Source: Exophiala sp. HKRS030
Lineage: Eukaryota > Ascomycota > Eurotiomycetes > Chaetothyriales > Herpotrichiellaceae
Reading direction: 5' to 3'
DNA length: 64,000 bases
NCBI GenBank assembly: GCA_023897205.1
Contig: JAHWDD010000001.1
Location: 4,712,001 to 4,776,000 of the forward strand
Under the pieces are notes generated by a model, which was not told the origin of the DNA, did no database searches, and was given only the letters and a program-made list of their open reading frames with translations. Both the position numbers and the translations under genes were made by a program. Shown one piece after another: positions 24,561-35,700 of the stretch (within the stretch, counting starts at the first letter, position 1; every line of letters starts with the position of its first letter).

Positions 24561-27551
24561 ACGAGGCAGCTTCGACACGGACTCTTCGATGTGGCGTCGG
24601 GCAAAGTGAAGCATCGCACGATTCGTAGAAGAATGCCAGCAGGGAGGCATGATGCTACGGTATCCTGTCTAGAGCATGAGCTACAAGCATTACTTTCAGC
24701 GCTAGTCCGTCCTTTGTCCCGAGGGCGCGAGCAGTTCTTTCCATAGTTCATTATCACAGAATGAGAATCAAAGTCACTCCTTCGGGATACGATGCGCTGT
24801 CTTCGATAACGTTTCTTGTGATCATCAAAGTCTCGTTAGGTATGAATGACTGAGCGTCAAAGTCAATATTTTCTACACTTTTTCCTCCTCTTGGTTGCGC
24901 TGAAGCTCTTGGTCCACTTACAATTCGACAAGCTGTGCCTATGAGTTCGAGGGCACTTCGAATGAGCGACGAGTAGACTCTAGACCCTTATCGATTTAGT
25001 CTGGAGGCCTACCTATTTGCTCCGTAACGGAGGCAGCTTCGTTGGTGCAAAGTGGCACCACCAAAGACAACTGCAACACACAGATTCATGCCTTAGCGTG
25101 AAGGTCAACGACTAGGATGCATGGAAACAAAAATCCATCGTGTCGTCAGAAGGCCACCTATTGCTGGCCGAGGTCTCTGTGCGTACTCTGTCCATGGTCA
25201 TTTATTGGAAGACAGGCTGGTGATCATGCATGCCTCGCCTAAGGACGGAGTATAATTCATCCCAGCTCCTCTCCTCCTCCAAAGTCGACCCCTGGGGGTG
25301 GGGTGGATCTCGCAAGACAAGCTCTCCAGCAACTATGGCGTAGGTGGGAACTCATTAGCACAGAAACACCCACCCATACGCAGTAGATCTCTGGCGATTC
25401 ACTCTGACACCGAGGCTTGATTGTTAACCGGATGCAGACGACATGCTTCTCCCTGCCTTCCGCAGCATTCGGATATCTGATCTAGGTGAAATCGTTTCAA
25501 AGAATATGTGATCATGACGGCAGGTGGTGCTCTGTTGCACAAGGGAACCGGACGCCACGACCCACGAATGCCAGCAAGGGATCAATGCAACCAACAGCCC
25601 AAGCGACAGCTCACTGGTGACATTCGATTTCCAGGCACGCGAGTGGATGCCTCGATTGCTGGGTAGCCATGCTTCACAAGCCAGCCATAGATGGGCCACT
25701 CAATGCACAGCGAAATGCAAGCTGGGCCGGCCAGCGTTGTCCACGCAGGCCGCCTAGGCTAGCTGCAAGCACGGGGCGTCGACTTGAAGAAGTGATAGGT
25801 GGAGACGGCAGAGAGAAAAAGACAGTCTGTCATGCACATCGTACAGCGTGCAGGATCTGGGCAGGCTGCGGTTGGCGTTTTGAAAATTACTCGGTTGGGA
25901 ACGGACTATACTGTACAATAACCGGTGGTATGCTCACCAGCGAGTCCTTCATTTGACTAAAGAGCGTGAAACGAGACTGACCAATATGTGGGAGAAAATG
26001 GTGAGGCCAGTTCGCCATACTTGGAGCACCTGTGTCTTTACCACCGATCGTGCCTAAGATCAGCCTGGCCAGGGCCGTGCCGACGCCTTAAGTTTTTATC
26101 AGAAAGTACGGAATACCGTAAGGAGTGCAAATTTATCAGGGAGTGGGCGGTAGAAATCATCTTCACTTCCCGGGTCCGAGGACTGCTTAATTCCCTGATG
26201 AACCTCCCTGTTCCCTGCTCTCTACCTCAAGGTATCCACCTAAGGTACGTACCGAGGCGCCAGATTGTGACCAGGCAGAAGATACAGGCTTGTCCATCAA
26301 GCCAACAACCATGGTAGGCTCGTCGCTGGCTTTGCGTCTTGCCGAAGCCAGGCGTTGATCTCTCATTTGATGCCTGAACTCCGGCGCTAGTAGTAGCCAC
26401 ATTGGGCGGGCTTGTGGTCAGGCTTAGGCGTCCCCTAGGTATATACCTTAGGTATCTCTTCCCGCCCATTCCAAGCTCCTTCGGTGATGGATGCGCTCCT
26501 TCCTGCCTTATTAGTCGTACTCGTACGGAGTACGGAGTACTCGTATCCCAAATGAAGCTAAACTCCTCGTTCTCGACATGTTGATCCGTCCCGCCACGGA
26601 CAGAGTAAGTAGAATCAAATCCACCTTGTCCTGCTCGGATTCTTTTCTTCTAGTCATGCTATTCTGCATGTCCCTGATGTGTCCAGAGAATGGGATTGTG
26701 AGTTTCCCTGCCGTTTTCTCCCTATTCACCATTGCCCTCGCCGTTTGTTCCTGAGTTCTTCAGCCTGACCAATGCCACTTCTACGCCGACTCCTTCACCT
26801 AAGTATGCATGACAGTCCTCTGTTCAAGCCTTCTTCCCAACCTCTCATTCGATACACTTTTCTTTCGCTTACCGGGGTGGCTGTTTATTGTTACACAACA
26901 GCAGCAGACACGAGTAGGCCCACCACCAGCCATGTAGGTCCCGACTTCTTCAGCCTACCCCGGTATTTTTTTCTACCTTCCAGCCCAAGCCATCTCTCAA
27001 CTCCCTCGATTTGCTCCTCTGCTTTGTCTCCAAGATCTTCGTTTGCCCCTGCCCTACTCCTCTTTCAGCTCGCCTATGACTCGCTGCTCGTGCACATGGA
27101 GTGCATGACTGCTTTCCCCATCGGTTAACAAAAGAACAGGTCAGAAAGATCGCCAAGTCCCCAGAGCCCGGGCATGGTTGCGATTCTGCCTGCATCTATC
27201 CCATCCCATCCTCCATTCCCACTAAATCTAATCGCCCACGCTCACATTTGCCAATTGGTTGCTCAGCGACCCCCCGGGTAGTTCTCCACATTCCCAGCTC
27301 TGATGAAGACAGACTGGGCGATACGACAGTATCTTCCAGCAAATCAGCAACTGCATGAAGAGTTTGCTTGATCATGTAGCTACGATTGCTACATGTCCCT
27401 CCAACCAGAAAACTGTGGGATTGACAACAAGACCCGCAGTGACTTCCAGCACGTGCTCTTCCTCAGGTGCCGAAGCACAAGCTCTGGGATCTTGACCGTT
27501 CAAAATCCTGCTCGCGACCATCTGGTGGTGACAAGAGTTATTTTGTCCGCC
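24561..27551. other. Intergenic region upstream of the Clr5 gene
   Basis: Nothing coding is recognised here. A dense cluster of the interspersed motif lies at 26517-26545 (GTACTCGTACGGAGTAC and its continuation), and CCTAGGTATATACCTTAGG-type palindromic sequence sits near 26433. From about 26770 the strand turns C/T-rich, as in the leaders of other genes here. Confidence 0.45.
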
Positions 27552-29669
27552 ATGTCGAACGCCAGATCCCTGCATCATCCAAGAGATGCGTGGGAAATAT
27601 GGAGAGAGGCCATCGGCCATTTATATCTCGCCGAGAATAGAACATGCGGATACATTAAGGCCTTCCTCATTTCAAATCACTTCCCTTGCAGCGAAAGGCA
27701 GATCAAGAATCGACTCAGAGATTGGAAGTTAGAACGCAAAAAGACCCCGTCTCAACATTACCTAGCGATGATGTCAGTTGCAAACAATGAGCGGAATGCT
27801 GGGTATGAAATCGTGTTTAAAGTACCAAAGCGCTGGGGTACGGAACACTTCAACCTTAAGAAGATCAAAAAGGAATGTGACAGGGTTAAGAAAAGGTTCG
27901 GCAGAGCTCATGACGACTTTTCACTCCCATCACTTGAAAATGCCAGGCTAGTGCTACGGAATGCTGGCATTACTCCATTTTTAGGTCGGCCAGCACCTTA
28001 TCCAGATATCTCGGGCGCCCCTGGTGACTATAAGCGATACTCTCTTGGAAATCCCTTCGCAACCTACACGGGTTGGATAGTCCCAAGTGACGACAGTGTC
28101 CAAGTCAGCGGGGGAGACTTCGAAAGAAGATCTGTCTGCATATTTCTCGAGAACCCACCCACTTGCCATTCTTCTCCCACGGCGGTCCAGACTTCTGCTA
28201 TACAAGTTGATAACTTGTGTACGATTGCAAGCTGTGATGACCTGGCCTCTTCTTTGCCCATGTCAGTTGTCGTGAAGAACCCACCCAGTCCCCAGTGGCC
28301 TCTATGCGAAGATAATGGCATGAATTGGGAGCCATGTATTCTGGATGATCAGCCAAGGTCTTTGGCCTATCCCGAGCCGACCACTGTTTTACATGATACC
28401 TTACCTACGGTAGCTCTTTGTCCTGATAGAACAAGCTTTGTGATTGCTCTACTGGACACACGGTCAGGCTTTACAAGCCTTCAATGTTATGACTTCAAGG
28501 AAGAGCCAATGACCAACTTTGAGATTTCCAGAAATCAGGACATCATCATGAAAGAAGGAAACTATAATAGTTTGCATGCAAATCAGTATTCCAAGCCCGT
28601 TGAAAGTGGATTATTCCGTCGCGGTATCGACATTGGCCCGATGGATATTTCACACAGTTCGCAAGATCCTAAAGACTTTGTCAACGATATCACGCAAGAT
28701 GATGACGAAAGTCGGGTCGTCTACGGACTACTTGATGGAGTTGGTGAATGGCTCCTTCCAACTCTTATTTGGATGCAGGTGATTCTTGCATCAGATGGCC
28801 GAGAGAAAGATCTGAAACAATTCCTCTCCAACACCTGCAATACACTTGAACAAGCGCACTATCTCGAAAACAAGGATGCCTTTGCTGTGCCATTTCGCTA
28901 TGTTTGGGCGGATCTTATTCGGCACTCCAACGGCCGTATTTACTGGGGCCAGAAGCTACCCTTTGCGCAGACTCAAATCATAAACATTCAGGGATTTTAC
29001 CATCCGAATACCTTCATCATCGAACATTACACCGCGTGGTGTGATATGTATTGCGGTCGACTCAGAAAAGGCGTCACGACCTTGAAAGCTTCTCTTGCTG
29101 TCTGCGAGGCGTACTTGGGACTCGACAGCATCGTGACCATCACCCGCTGGGTCCTCATCTCCCGCGGTCTGGAGAAACAAGATAATCTGGACGAGGCCCT
29201 CGTGTATATTACGAAAGCCACGAAGCAGTTGAACGGCAGTCGTTCCGACCTAGCGAAATATCGATTTATGATTTTACACAGACGTGGGGTAATCGAGCTA
29301 CAGACCAACAGACTGGAGGAGGCGGAACAGCATCTTCTCGCTGCGTTGCTTGGTCGCTTCGAAGTGTGCGGTCTGGAGGATAACGCGACGTGGTCGAGCG
29401 TCTCTCAATATACCCACGCATTGGTACTGACCGGACGAGTCGATACAGCCACTGAAGTGTCGGATTACTTTACCCGACGTCTCAATTGGGAACGCAACCT
29501 CGAATGGACCATCGGGCACCAAGAAGATCTCGATATCCCTGACCCTCCGTCCTGGATGTCAGCTGAGTTTCATTCTAAAGCAGCAAAGCTTGCCTCAACA
29601 AAGCTTGCCTCAACAAAGCTTGCCTCAACAAAGCTTGCCTTAGGCTACTGTGTTATCGACGGGCCTTGA
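27552..29669 (+). CDS. Clr5-domain protein with TPR-like C-terminal half
   Basis: This is a single exon of 705 residues. The Clr5 domain (residues about 11-62, with DAWEIWREAIGHLY and KNRLRDWKLERKK) is a fungal helical domain found in putative chromatin or transcription regulators. In this family it normally sits at the very N-terminus, which is why I prefer the ATG at 27552 (CGCCATGTC). An in-frame ATG at 27393 would add 53 residues without family likeness. The middle is unstructured. The last 200 residues contain helical repeats resembling TPRs (LRKGVTTLKASLAVCEAYLG, LDEALVYITKATKQL, LEEAEQHLLAALLG). The extreme C-terminus has a tandem KLAST repeat. The target is unknown, and no partner gene is adjacent. 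Confidence 0.8.
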   Translation: MSNARSLHHPRDAWEIWREAIGHLYLAENRTCGYIKAFLISNHFPCSERQIKNRLRDWKLERKKTPSQHYLAMMSVANNERNAGYEIVFKVPKRWGTEHFNLKKIKKECDRVKKRFGRAHDDFSLPSLENARLVLRNAGITPFLGRPAPYPDISGAPGDYKRYSLGNPFATYTGWIVPSDDSVQVSGGDFERRSVCIFLENPPTCHSSPTAVQTSAIQVDNLCTIASCDDLASSLPMSVVVKNPPSPQWPLCEDNGMNWEPCILDDQPRSLAYPEPTTVLHDTLPTVALCPDRTSFVIALLDTRSGFTSLQCYDFKEEPMTNFEISRNQDIIMKEGNYNSLHANQYSKPVESGLFRRGIDIGPMDISHSSQDPKDFVNDITQDDDESRVVYGLLDGVGEWLLPTLIWMQVILASDGREKDLKQFLSNTCNTLEQAHYLENKDAFAVPFRYVWADLIRHSNGRIYWGQKLPFAQTQIINIQGFYHPNTFIIEHYTAWCDMYCGRLRKGVTTLKASLAVCEAYLGLDSIVTITRWVLISRGLEKQDNLDEALVYITKATKQLNGSRSDLAKYRFMILHRRGVIELQTNRLEEAEQHLLAALLGRFEVCGLEDNATWSSVSQYTHALVLTGRVDTATEVSDYFTRRLNWERNLEWTIGHQEDLDIPDPPSWMSAEFHSKAAKLASTKLASTKLASTKLALGYCVIDGP
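29586..29642 (+). repeat. 15-bp tandem repeat inside the Clr5 gene (KLAST units)
   Basis: Three exact copies of AAGCTTGCCTCAACA are followed by a partial fourth. The repeat adds KLAST per unit just before the stop codon and is in frame. A length that is a multiple of three lets copy number vary without breaking the gene. Confidence 0.95.
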
Positions 29670-31293
29670 AAAATTGATCCAAGTATGGCTCGAGAAAGAC
29701 GACGATGACTATGACGAAATGACGCAAAAGGCGAATTTGAGATGCGAAGACACTACTACTACGTCTTTCACTCAAGAAATGAAAAGCAAAGACAAAGGAA
29801 ATGAAAAGGAATTAAATTGGACTGGTATTTTCTAGTTTGGGAAGATTTTGTGCTCTGAAAAATGAACATTTTTTTTGCGGACAAAAAATAGGCCGGTGGC
29901 CTGAATTTTATTTACGCTGCTCCATTATGGAGTATGTTGAGAAGATTGTTGAAGTCTTTGGGACCTGGTTGTACTTGACTTGAGCTGTTTTTTAGCGGAC
30001 ATTTTGGTGGGGTTTCGTTTTATTCTTTTACTGATACTAGTACCAAGATGAATGTTACCCTGTATTATGATGAAAGGTCGAAATGAAAAGAAGACTTGAT
30101 GTCAAAACAGGGGTGGCGAGCCTTGAGGTTGAATTTTACCTCCAGCACCGAGTGGGAAAAAAATGTGTATAGTAGCGATTAGTCAGGATTGACTTGGGGT
30201 TATGGACAAAGTACTGTATATAGGAGCGCGCTTGATATAGCTCCTTTCGGGACGCCAAAGCACAATTGCATGAGTTGAACACCTCCTCAGCCAGGTTAAA
30301 ATCAACGTGCCTCCAACCGCTGAATTCATGCCTTCGACCGCTACCGTGCAGCTGCCAACTCACCCACTTGGCGAATATAGAAGAACCATCCCCCACCGTG
30401 ACGCATTGAAGGTGCTCTTCAGATTTCGACCGAGTTGAGTCGAGGAGACTCGTCCATCAGATCGATCACGTCGTTACAAAGTGGCCGGAGTACGCACGTT
30501 TTTCTTGACGCCTTCGAGGAAGCACTGCCAATCTTCCTTCTGAGTTCCTCTAGGTAAATCAACGATCCTGGGCGAGTTGAATCTCACCAGCTTTCTCGCC
30601 TCCAAGAAAAAGGTCACACGAATCGTTCATCAGCAGGTCGTCGTGACCGGTCTCCCCCGCAGCTCTTTCAGCTCTTCGAACTTACAAGGGATCTCGGTTT
30701 TCGGAATCGGCATGATGATGGGGAGTCGCATCGTTAGTACAAATTGTGCTCTGCAAAGATATAGATGGAGCCGAGGAGCGTCGCGATACCGCATTGGCCA
30801 CGGCCAATTATTCTCACCTTACGGGGGCGACCTTTCGACGTGCTTGGTTCCGACGGTTGCCTCGTAAAGCACAACTGATCTTGCGGAATCCTAATGCACT
30901 GTGAAAAGCCGACTATCTCGACGAACTCCTGTGTAACCTGGTGGGAAGTAAGCGGCTCCATACTCGTTTTGTATGAATCCGTCGTCCTTCGAGATTCGTG
31001 GTGAACAATGAACACGCACCATTGCCACGCCTCGGACTTCCAGAAAGTCGGACTGGTCATCCGCTGATTGTTTGCTCGGATGACCCTAGTCATAGGTATT
31101 CTAGAACAGAATTTACATGGGACCAAGAGGCCTACCTGAAGATCCCTATGTACAGCTTAGAGAAGACACCGTCCGCATCAGCGCACTTCAACATACTTGA
31201 AACGGAGCTGAAGAAGGTGCCATGATATTCCCCGGTCCCAGGATACATAAATGGAAGAAGAGGTGCAGACGATGAAACCTCTCAAGTCTATCA
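29670..31293. other. Intergenic region with a decayed-looking minus-strand frame
   Basis: No intact gene is recognised here. On the minus strand, frames from about 31130 to 30480 read as plausible protein (for example TQEFVEIVGFSQCIRIPQDQ, then LVRFNSPRIVDLPRGTQKED), but they are broken by a frame change near 30734 and two adjacent in-frame TGA codons near 30645. This may be the remnant of a gene of unknown family. Confidence 0.35.
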
Positions 31294-32463
31294 TCACTTG
31301 CAAAATTCCGCCGCAATTGCTACATAGGAATCCAGAAGCTCGTGCAACGACTTGATCTCTACCCACTCCGTCTTTGCGTGTAAGCCAAAGCCATTCGGAC
31401 CCCATACCAAACCGGGGACTCCCGCATCAGCGAGCAACGCCATATCTGTCCAGTAAGCTGCTCCATGGAGTGATGGCTCCCTGCCGGTCCTTGTCGCGGC
31501 GTGTTTGGCCACGAGTTTGACGAATTCATGGTCGCGAGCAATGGAGAATGGAGATCGAGCAAAGGTCGTGCGAAGGTCGAACTTGAAGTCGGGCACGGTT
31601 CGCGACAACTTGGTCAAGATTTTCAAGAGGTCCTCTTTGACGGTTTCTGTGGGTTCACTGCCGACGGTACGATGTTCGATCGAGATATTACAGCGAGCAG
31701 GGTACGAGTTGACCTCCTCTCCACCCTTGATGGTGCCGACGTGAATGTTGCCGACGCTGTTCTCGACTTCGGCGGCCTCGAACCGCTTCTTGAGCTCTTG
31801 AGCGTGGCGATCCAGTTCGACCAAAAAGTGGCCTGCCTTGCAGACGGCATCGACGCCCAGGTCGGGTCGGGACCCATGCGCAGCTGAACCGTGAATGTCG
31901 ACCTCGAACAACGTATAGCCCTTGTGGTGGTGGACGATGTCCATCTCCGTGGGCTCGGCGACCAGTGCTGCATCAGCTCGCCAACCTGCCGCGATCAACT
32001 GCTCGGTGCCGATGCTGTTCATCTCTTCGTCCGCCACCGCCGAGAGGATCACATCGCCTTTGAGCTTGAGACCTTTAGCACGGTCGAGCGCCACCATCAT
32101 GACTGCAATGCCGCTCTTCATGTCAGCGGCCCCTCTGCCATATATACATCCTTTGGAGATATTCGCGCCGAGCGCATCACCGTCATACCCGCGCAAAGTG
32201 ACGGTGTCGATGTGTCCGTTGAGCATCAAGCTCTTTCCGCCTCCCGAGCCTCGCACCACCCCGACCACCGTCGGCCGCCCGGCAGATGGTTCAATCCAGT
32301 GTGTCTCGATGCCTCGGTGGTCGAGCCATGTCTTGATATATCGCGCCACCTCCTTCTCTCCTGGCCCGCCAGAATCGGGGTTCGAAGAATCAATTCGTAT
32401 GAGAGTTTGTGTCAAAGATATGACATCGCTACAGGACACATCGGCGTCGTAGGGAGCAATCAT
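31294..32463 (-). CDS. M20 metallohydrolase, ArgE/DapE-type deacylase
   Basis: This is a single exon of 389 residues, the usual length of the family. M20 enzymes (acetylornithine deacetylase, succinyl-diaminopimelate desuccinylase, aminoacylase) remove acyl groups from amino acids with two zinc ions. The ligands and catalytic residues are present: H84 in LNGHIDT, D114 in GAADMKSG, E146/E147 in ADEEMNS, E170 in VAEPT and H362 in LHAKTEW. The dimerisation domain has HGSAAHGSRP (about 191-200). No targeting signal is seen, so it is probably cytosolic. It heads the catabolic cluster, with a semialdehyde dehydrogenase next to it on the same strand. My inference is that it deacylates a small N-acyl diamine or amino acid for that pathway. 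The exact substrate cannot be read. Three HGATAR sites (32522, 32733, 32787) lie upstream, close to chance frequency. Confidence 0.88.
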   Translation of the reverse strand: MIAPYDADVSCSDVISLTQTLIRIDSSNPDSGGPGEKEVARYIKTWLDHRGIETHWIEPSAGRPTVVGVVRGSGGGKSLMLNGHIDTVTLRGYDGDALGANISKGCIYGRGAADMKSGIAVMMVALDRAKGLKLKGDVILSAVADEEMNSIGTEQLIAAGWRADAALVAEPTEMDIVHHHKGYTLFEVDIHGSAAHGSRPDLGVDAVCKAGHFLVELDRHAQELKKRFEAAEVENSVGNIHVGTIKGGEEVNSYPARCNISIEHRTVGSEPTETVKEDLLKILTKLSRTVPDFKFDLRTTFARSPFSIARDHEFVKLVAKHAATRTGREPSLHGAAYWTDMALLADAGVPGLVWGPNGFGLHAKTEWVEIKSLHELLDSYVAIAAEFCK

Positions 32464-33090
32464 GGCGGAGATTTACAACGTGAGACTGTGCGAGGCTCCT
32501 ACTGCGTTGCGGAGGGCCCTCAGATAAAGAGCCTGGTTGTAATTTCACTGAACATTTGATCTTTGATGCTTGACGCTTGAACACTCATTTGCTACACCTC
32601 TCATATGCTGTGTCCAGTCGAGGCACCGGCACGCCCCGTATGTGGGGTTGCCTTGCAAGATTTATCTGGGCGCAATTGATGCTAGAGAAAGGGGAAGGAT
32701 TCAGCGAAAGATGACATAAACAATTTCCGTGCCGATAAGATATCTAACTAAGTAAGGCTATCCGTACGAGGACGGAGTATTGCGTATGATAAGAAGGTGT
32801 AGGGCCACCGAAATCCGAGGTTCACAGACAGTCAACGGTCGCTCCTTGTTGATCGTCTCCAAAGTTGACCTTGATGTGATGTTCGGTTCATGTTGCCTTT
32901 TTGACTGGATAGTCATCATACGTCGTAAGAGAGTTCAAAGACTTTTCTTAAAAGCTGGGGGACAAAACCCCTGAGAAGTTCAGGTTTCACTCAGACAGAT
33001 GCGGCCGACCAAGGACTCCATGGTCTTCGAGCAAAAATGGACTGACTATATGCTGCTGATCTCTCGAGCCTCGAACCAGGTCTATTTCTT
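32464..33090. other. Intergenic region between M20 and aldehyde dehydrogenase genes
   Basis: This contains the M20 promoter and the dehydrogenase 3' end. It has HGATAR (GATA-factor) sites and one copy of the CCGTACGAGGACGGAGTA motif near 32762. No gene is seen. Confidence 0.5.
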
Positions 33091-34767
33091 TCACAATTTT
33101 GACATCGTGCCGACAGTAAGAGTGCCGGTTTTCGCGATCAAGTACTCCTCAACAGCCACATCCTTTCCAGCTTCCTTACCGTAACCTGATTCTTTGATCC
33201 CGCCGAACGGGGACTCTGCTCCGGAAGCGTTTCCTAGCATCTGCGTCAGCACCAACCCACAGTCTGGCGGTGTCAAGGGGATTCGAACCAGTGTTCATTC
33301 CAATCATACCCGCCTCGAGGCTTTCTAAGAGTCTCCAGGTCCTCTGTACATCGCGTGTGAAGAAATAGGAGGCAAGGCCCAGAGAGGTATCATTTGCCAA
33401 TCCCACGACCTCTTCCTCGGTGTCAAACCTGTACAAACCTAGAAGAGGCCCGAAGATTTCTTCTCGTGTAGTCAACATTGAAGGAGTCATGTTGGAGATG
33501 ATAGTGGGCTCGAAGAAATAGCCACCGTGCTTGTTAAGTGACTTCCCACCATAGAGCACCTGGCCTCCTTGGCCGACGGCATCAGCAACGTGCCGCTCCA
33601 GCTTTTCGAGACTTCGACTGGTAGTCAGAGCTCCCATGGTGGTGGAGGGCTCAGCACCATGTCCCACTCGCAGATTTTGTGTCGCGTTGACCATCATTTG
33701 CGCGAATTTGTCATAAACACCACGTTGCACGTACACTCGGTTTGCATGAGTGCAGGCTTGTCCTGCTGTGCGCCACTTGAGTATCATCAGGGCTGCCACG
33801 GCCTGTTCAAGGTCTCCATCGTCGAAGACGATAAAGGGACAGTTACCACCTAGTTCGAGAGTTACTCTCTTGAGACCATCGCTACAGTGTTTGGCAATGA
33901 GCTTTCCCACTGCGGTACTGCCCGTGAAGGTTACCTTTCGTACTAGAGGGTGTTTGCAAAGAGATTCGCTGACTGAAGGTGTGTTGGTATTGTCGGTGGT
34001 GATGACATTAAAGACTCCCGGGGGGAAACCAGCACGCAGTGCCATGTCAGCAAGTGCCAATGTGCTCAGCGGCGTCTCTGGAGACGGCTTCACAATCATG
34101 CTACAACCCGCTGCCAGAGCGGCCGCGACCTTGCGGATGATCATAGCGACGGGGAAGTTCCACGGGACGAGCGCGACACTGACACCAATTGGCTGTTTGA
34201 TGACATACGTTCGGCGTTCTGAATTGGAGGGTATAGCGATGCTGCCACGCACCCTCTCAGCCTCGCCTGCAAACCACCACGCAAAACCGAGGGCATAGTC
34301 TATCTCGCCGCGTGACTCGCTCAAAGGCTTCCCGGTCTCGTATGTCACCAAGTTGGCAACGTCCTCTCGAGCATTCGCGATGAGGTCATGCCATTTCAAC
34401 AGCCATTTGGCACGTTGGCGCGGGTTGACATGGCGGTATTCGCGAAATGCCTCGTGCGAGGTGCGCACGTAATTGTCCACATCGTCCACCTTGTTCGTTG
34501 GACAGCTCGCAAACACTTTGCCACTGCCAGGATCTAGAATATTCCCGTTCATAAATGACGACCAGTGCCATGGGCGTACTATAAGCGCTTACCTTCGATA
34601 TCAAATTGCTCATGAGACCTGGATTGAACCCATTTGCCGTTCAAGAGCGACATCTCATGGAAGAGAACAGGATCGTCGAGCTGAAGGCATAGTCAGATAC
34701 TTGCAGCCCCTGCCGGCCGAAGGCGGAGTAAGGTCGTACTCACCTTGAATGGTAATGATCGACCCAT
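33091..34767 (-). CDS. NAD(P)-dependent aldehyde dehydrogenase, succinate-semialdehyde type, with PTS1 (SKL)
   Basis: Four exons (34744-34767, 34593-34680, 33289-34533, 33091-33233) join to 1500 nt, 499 residues. The family oxidises succinate semialdehyde and similar omega-semialdehydes to acids. It has the substrate/NAD region VPWNFP (N163), general base E264 in LELGG and nucleophile C298 in GQACTHANR, with ACTH where the family usually has VC. The last intron (33234-33288) must end at CTAG, passing an earlier CAG. That gives the invariant MNTGNASGAESPFGG, whereas using the CAG ruins the frame. The protein ends MSKL, so SKL should send it to peroxisomes. It diverges from the copper amine oxidase gene across about 930 bp. 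That enzyme also has a PTS1 and produces aldehydes, so the two probably act in sequence. Confidence 0.92.
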
Positions 34768-35700
34768 GATATCGGAGAGAAAGGGTACACAGAAGAATTA
34801 AAAACCGAGGACAAGCTGGCCGACAGTACTTGTATAGCACATTCACTCATAGGACTCAGAGGACTATCGTACCTGTTTATATGTAGCAGACGTCTGGCCA
34901 AAATATCCACCTCAGTGACAGCGTGACTGACGGGCCTATCTAGCCTATCCATCCAGGAATTCTCGGTCTACTGCCGCTCCAGCATGGTGTATGAGCCCTT
35001 TCAGTGACGGCATCGTACCTACAAGTCCATCGAATCGAGACCTCTGAACAGAACTGTTGTCGGCGCGTCAATGTGCTTGCTCCCTGACTGTTTGCTTCTC
35101 TGTGTGCCAAACCCGTTTGCTGGGTCGCGTAGTTGTGCCATAGTTCTTAGTCATGATCATTTAACGCTCGTACCTGCCTTTAGGGGTCCGACATATATCT
35201 CTTCGTGGGAACACGGCTTCGAGGACTGGCGGAATCAGTTTCCTTCAAATTTCATGGGTCTTCTGCGACTCCACCTGTTCTTATTATTGGATCAGTCGTG
35301 GGAACACCTGATATAGGCCTGGCGCCCACTAAAGGTAAGTATCACCGAAGGAAGCCTGTAAGCTATCCCGCCGCCCACCCACCGGGCTTTTGCCAAGCCA
35401 CGGCCTCGCGGGGCCAATAGCCGTGGTTCCATCAAACCAACGCAAAGGTCTGAGGCTTCAGCGATACTGGCCAAAAGGAAACTCACCAAGGACGTGGATA
35501 TGGTGAGATTGGCGATATGACTTCGCTAAAATCGGGGATCTGGATCTCAACGTCCCATATGGCTCCAAACCCTGACATTTGCGCCTAAAGCCTTATAATT
35601 TGAAGCCTGCCCTTTGCCAACTTCAATGCTCTCTTTCTCAAGTGGACTCCCAATATCCGAAAAGCTTTGTTTTGTGTTCATCAATTGTCCAACGATCATC
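34768..35700. promoter_or_regulatory. Shared divergent promoter, aldehyde dehydrogenase and copper amine oxidase
   Basis: This is about 930 bp between two genes read in opposite directions, whose enzymes act on consecutive steps. It contains an inverted repeat with CGG/CCG ends and a CCAAT box (described separately) and GATA-type sites CTATCG (about 34862) and CTATCT (about 34938). Shared control is likely. Confidence 0.5.
35398..35426. promoter_or_regulatory. Inverted repeat CCACGGC..GCCGTGG with internal CCAAT, candidate Zn2Cys6 operator
   Basis: Seven-base arms at 35398-35404 and 35420-35426 are perfect reverse complements and present CGG and CCG triplets 17 bases apart, in the orientation bound by Gal4-like dimers. 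A CCAAT box lies between them at 35414-35418. The site sits in the shared divergent promoter, and the nearest regulator gene is the Zn2Cys6 factor at 38.5 kb. Binding is inference. Confidence 0.4.

Noticed and set aside
20718..26500. Transposon remnant in the gene-poor block
   Set aside because: No transposase, reverse transcriptase or integrase-like frame and no long terminal or inverted repeats noticed.
33280..33291. GGTTCGAATCC on the minus strand, a perfect tRNA B-box consensus
   Set aside because: It is the donor end of the aldehyde dehydrogenase intron; the sequence before it codes for the conserved GMIGMNTG and cannot be a tRNA 5' half.
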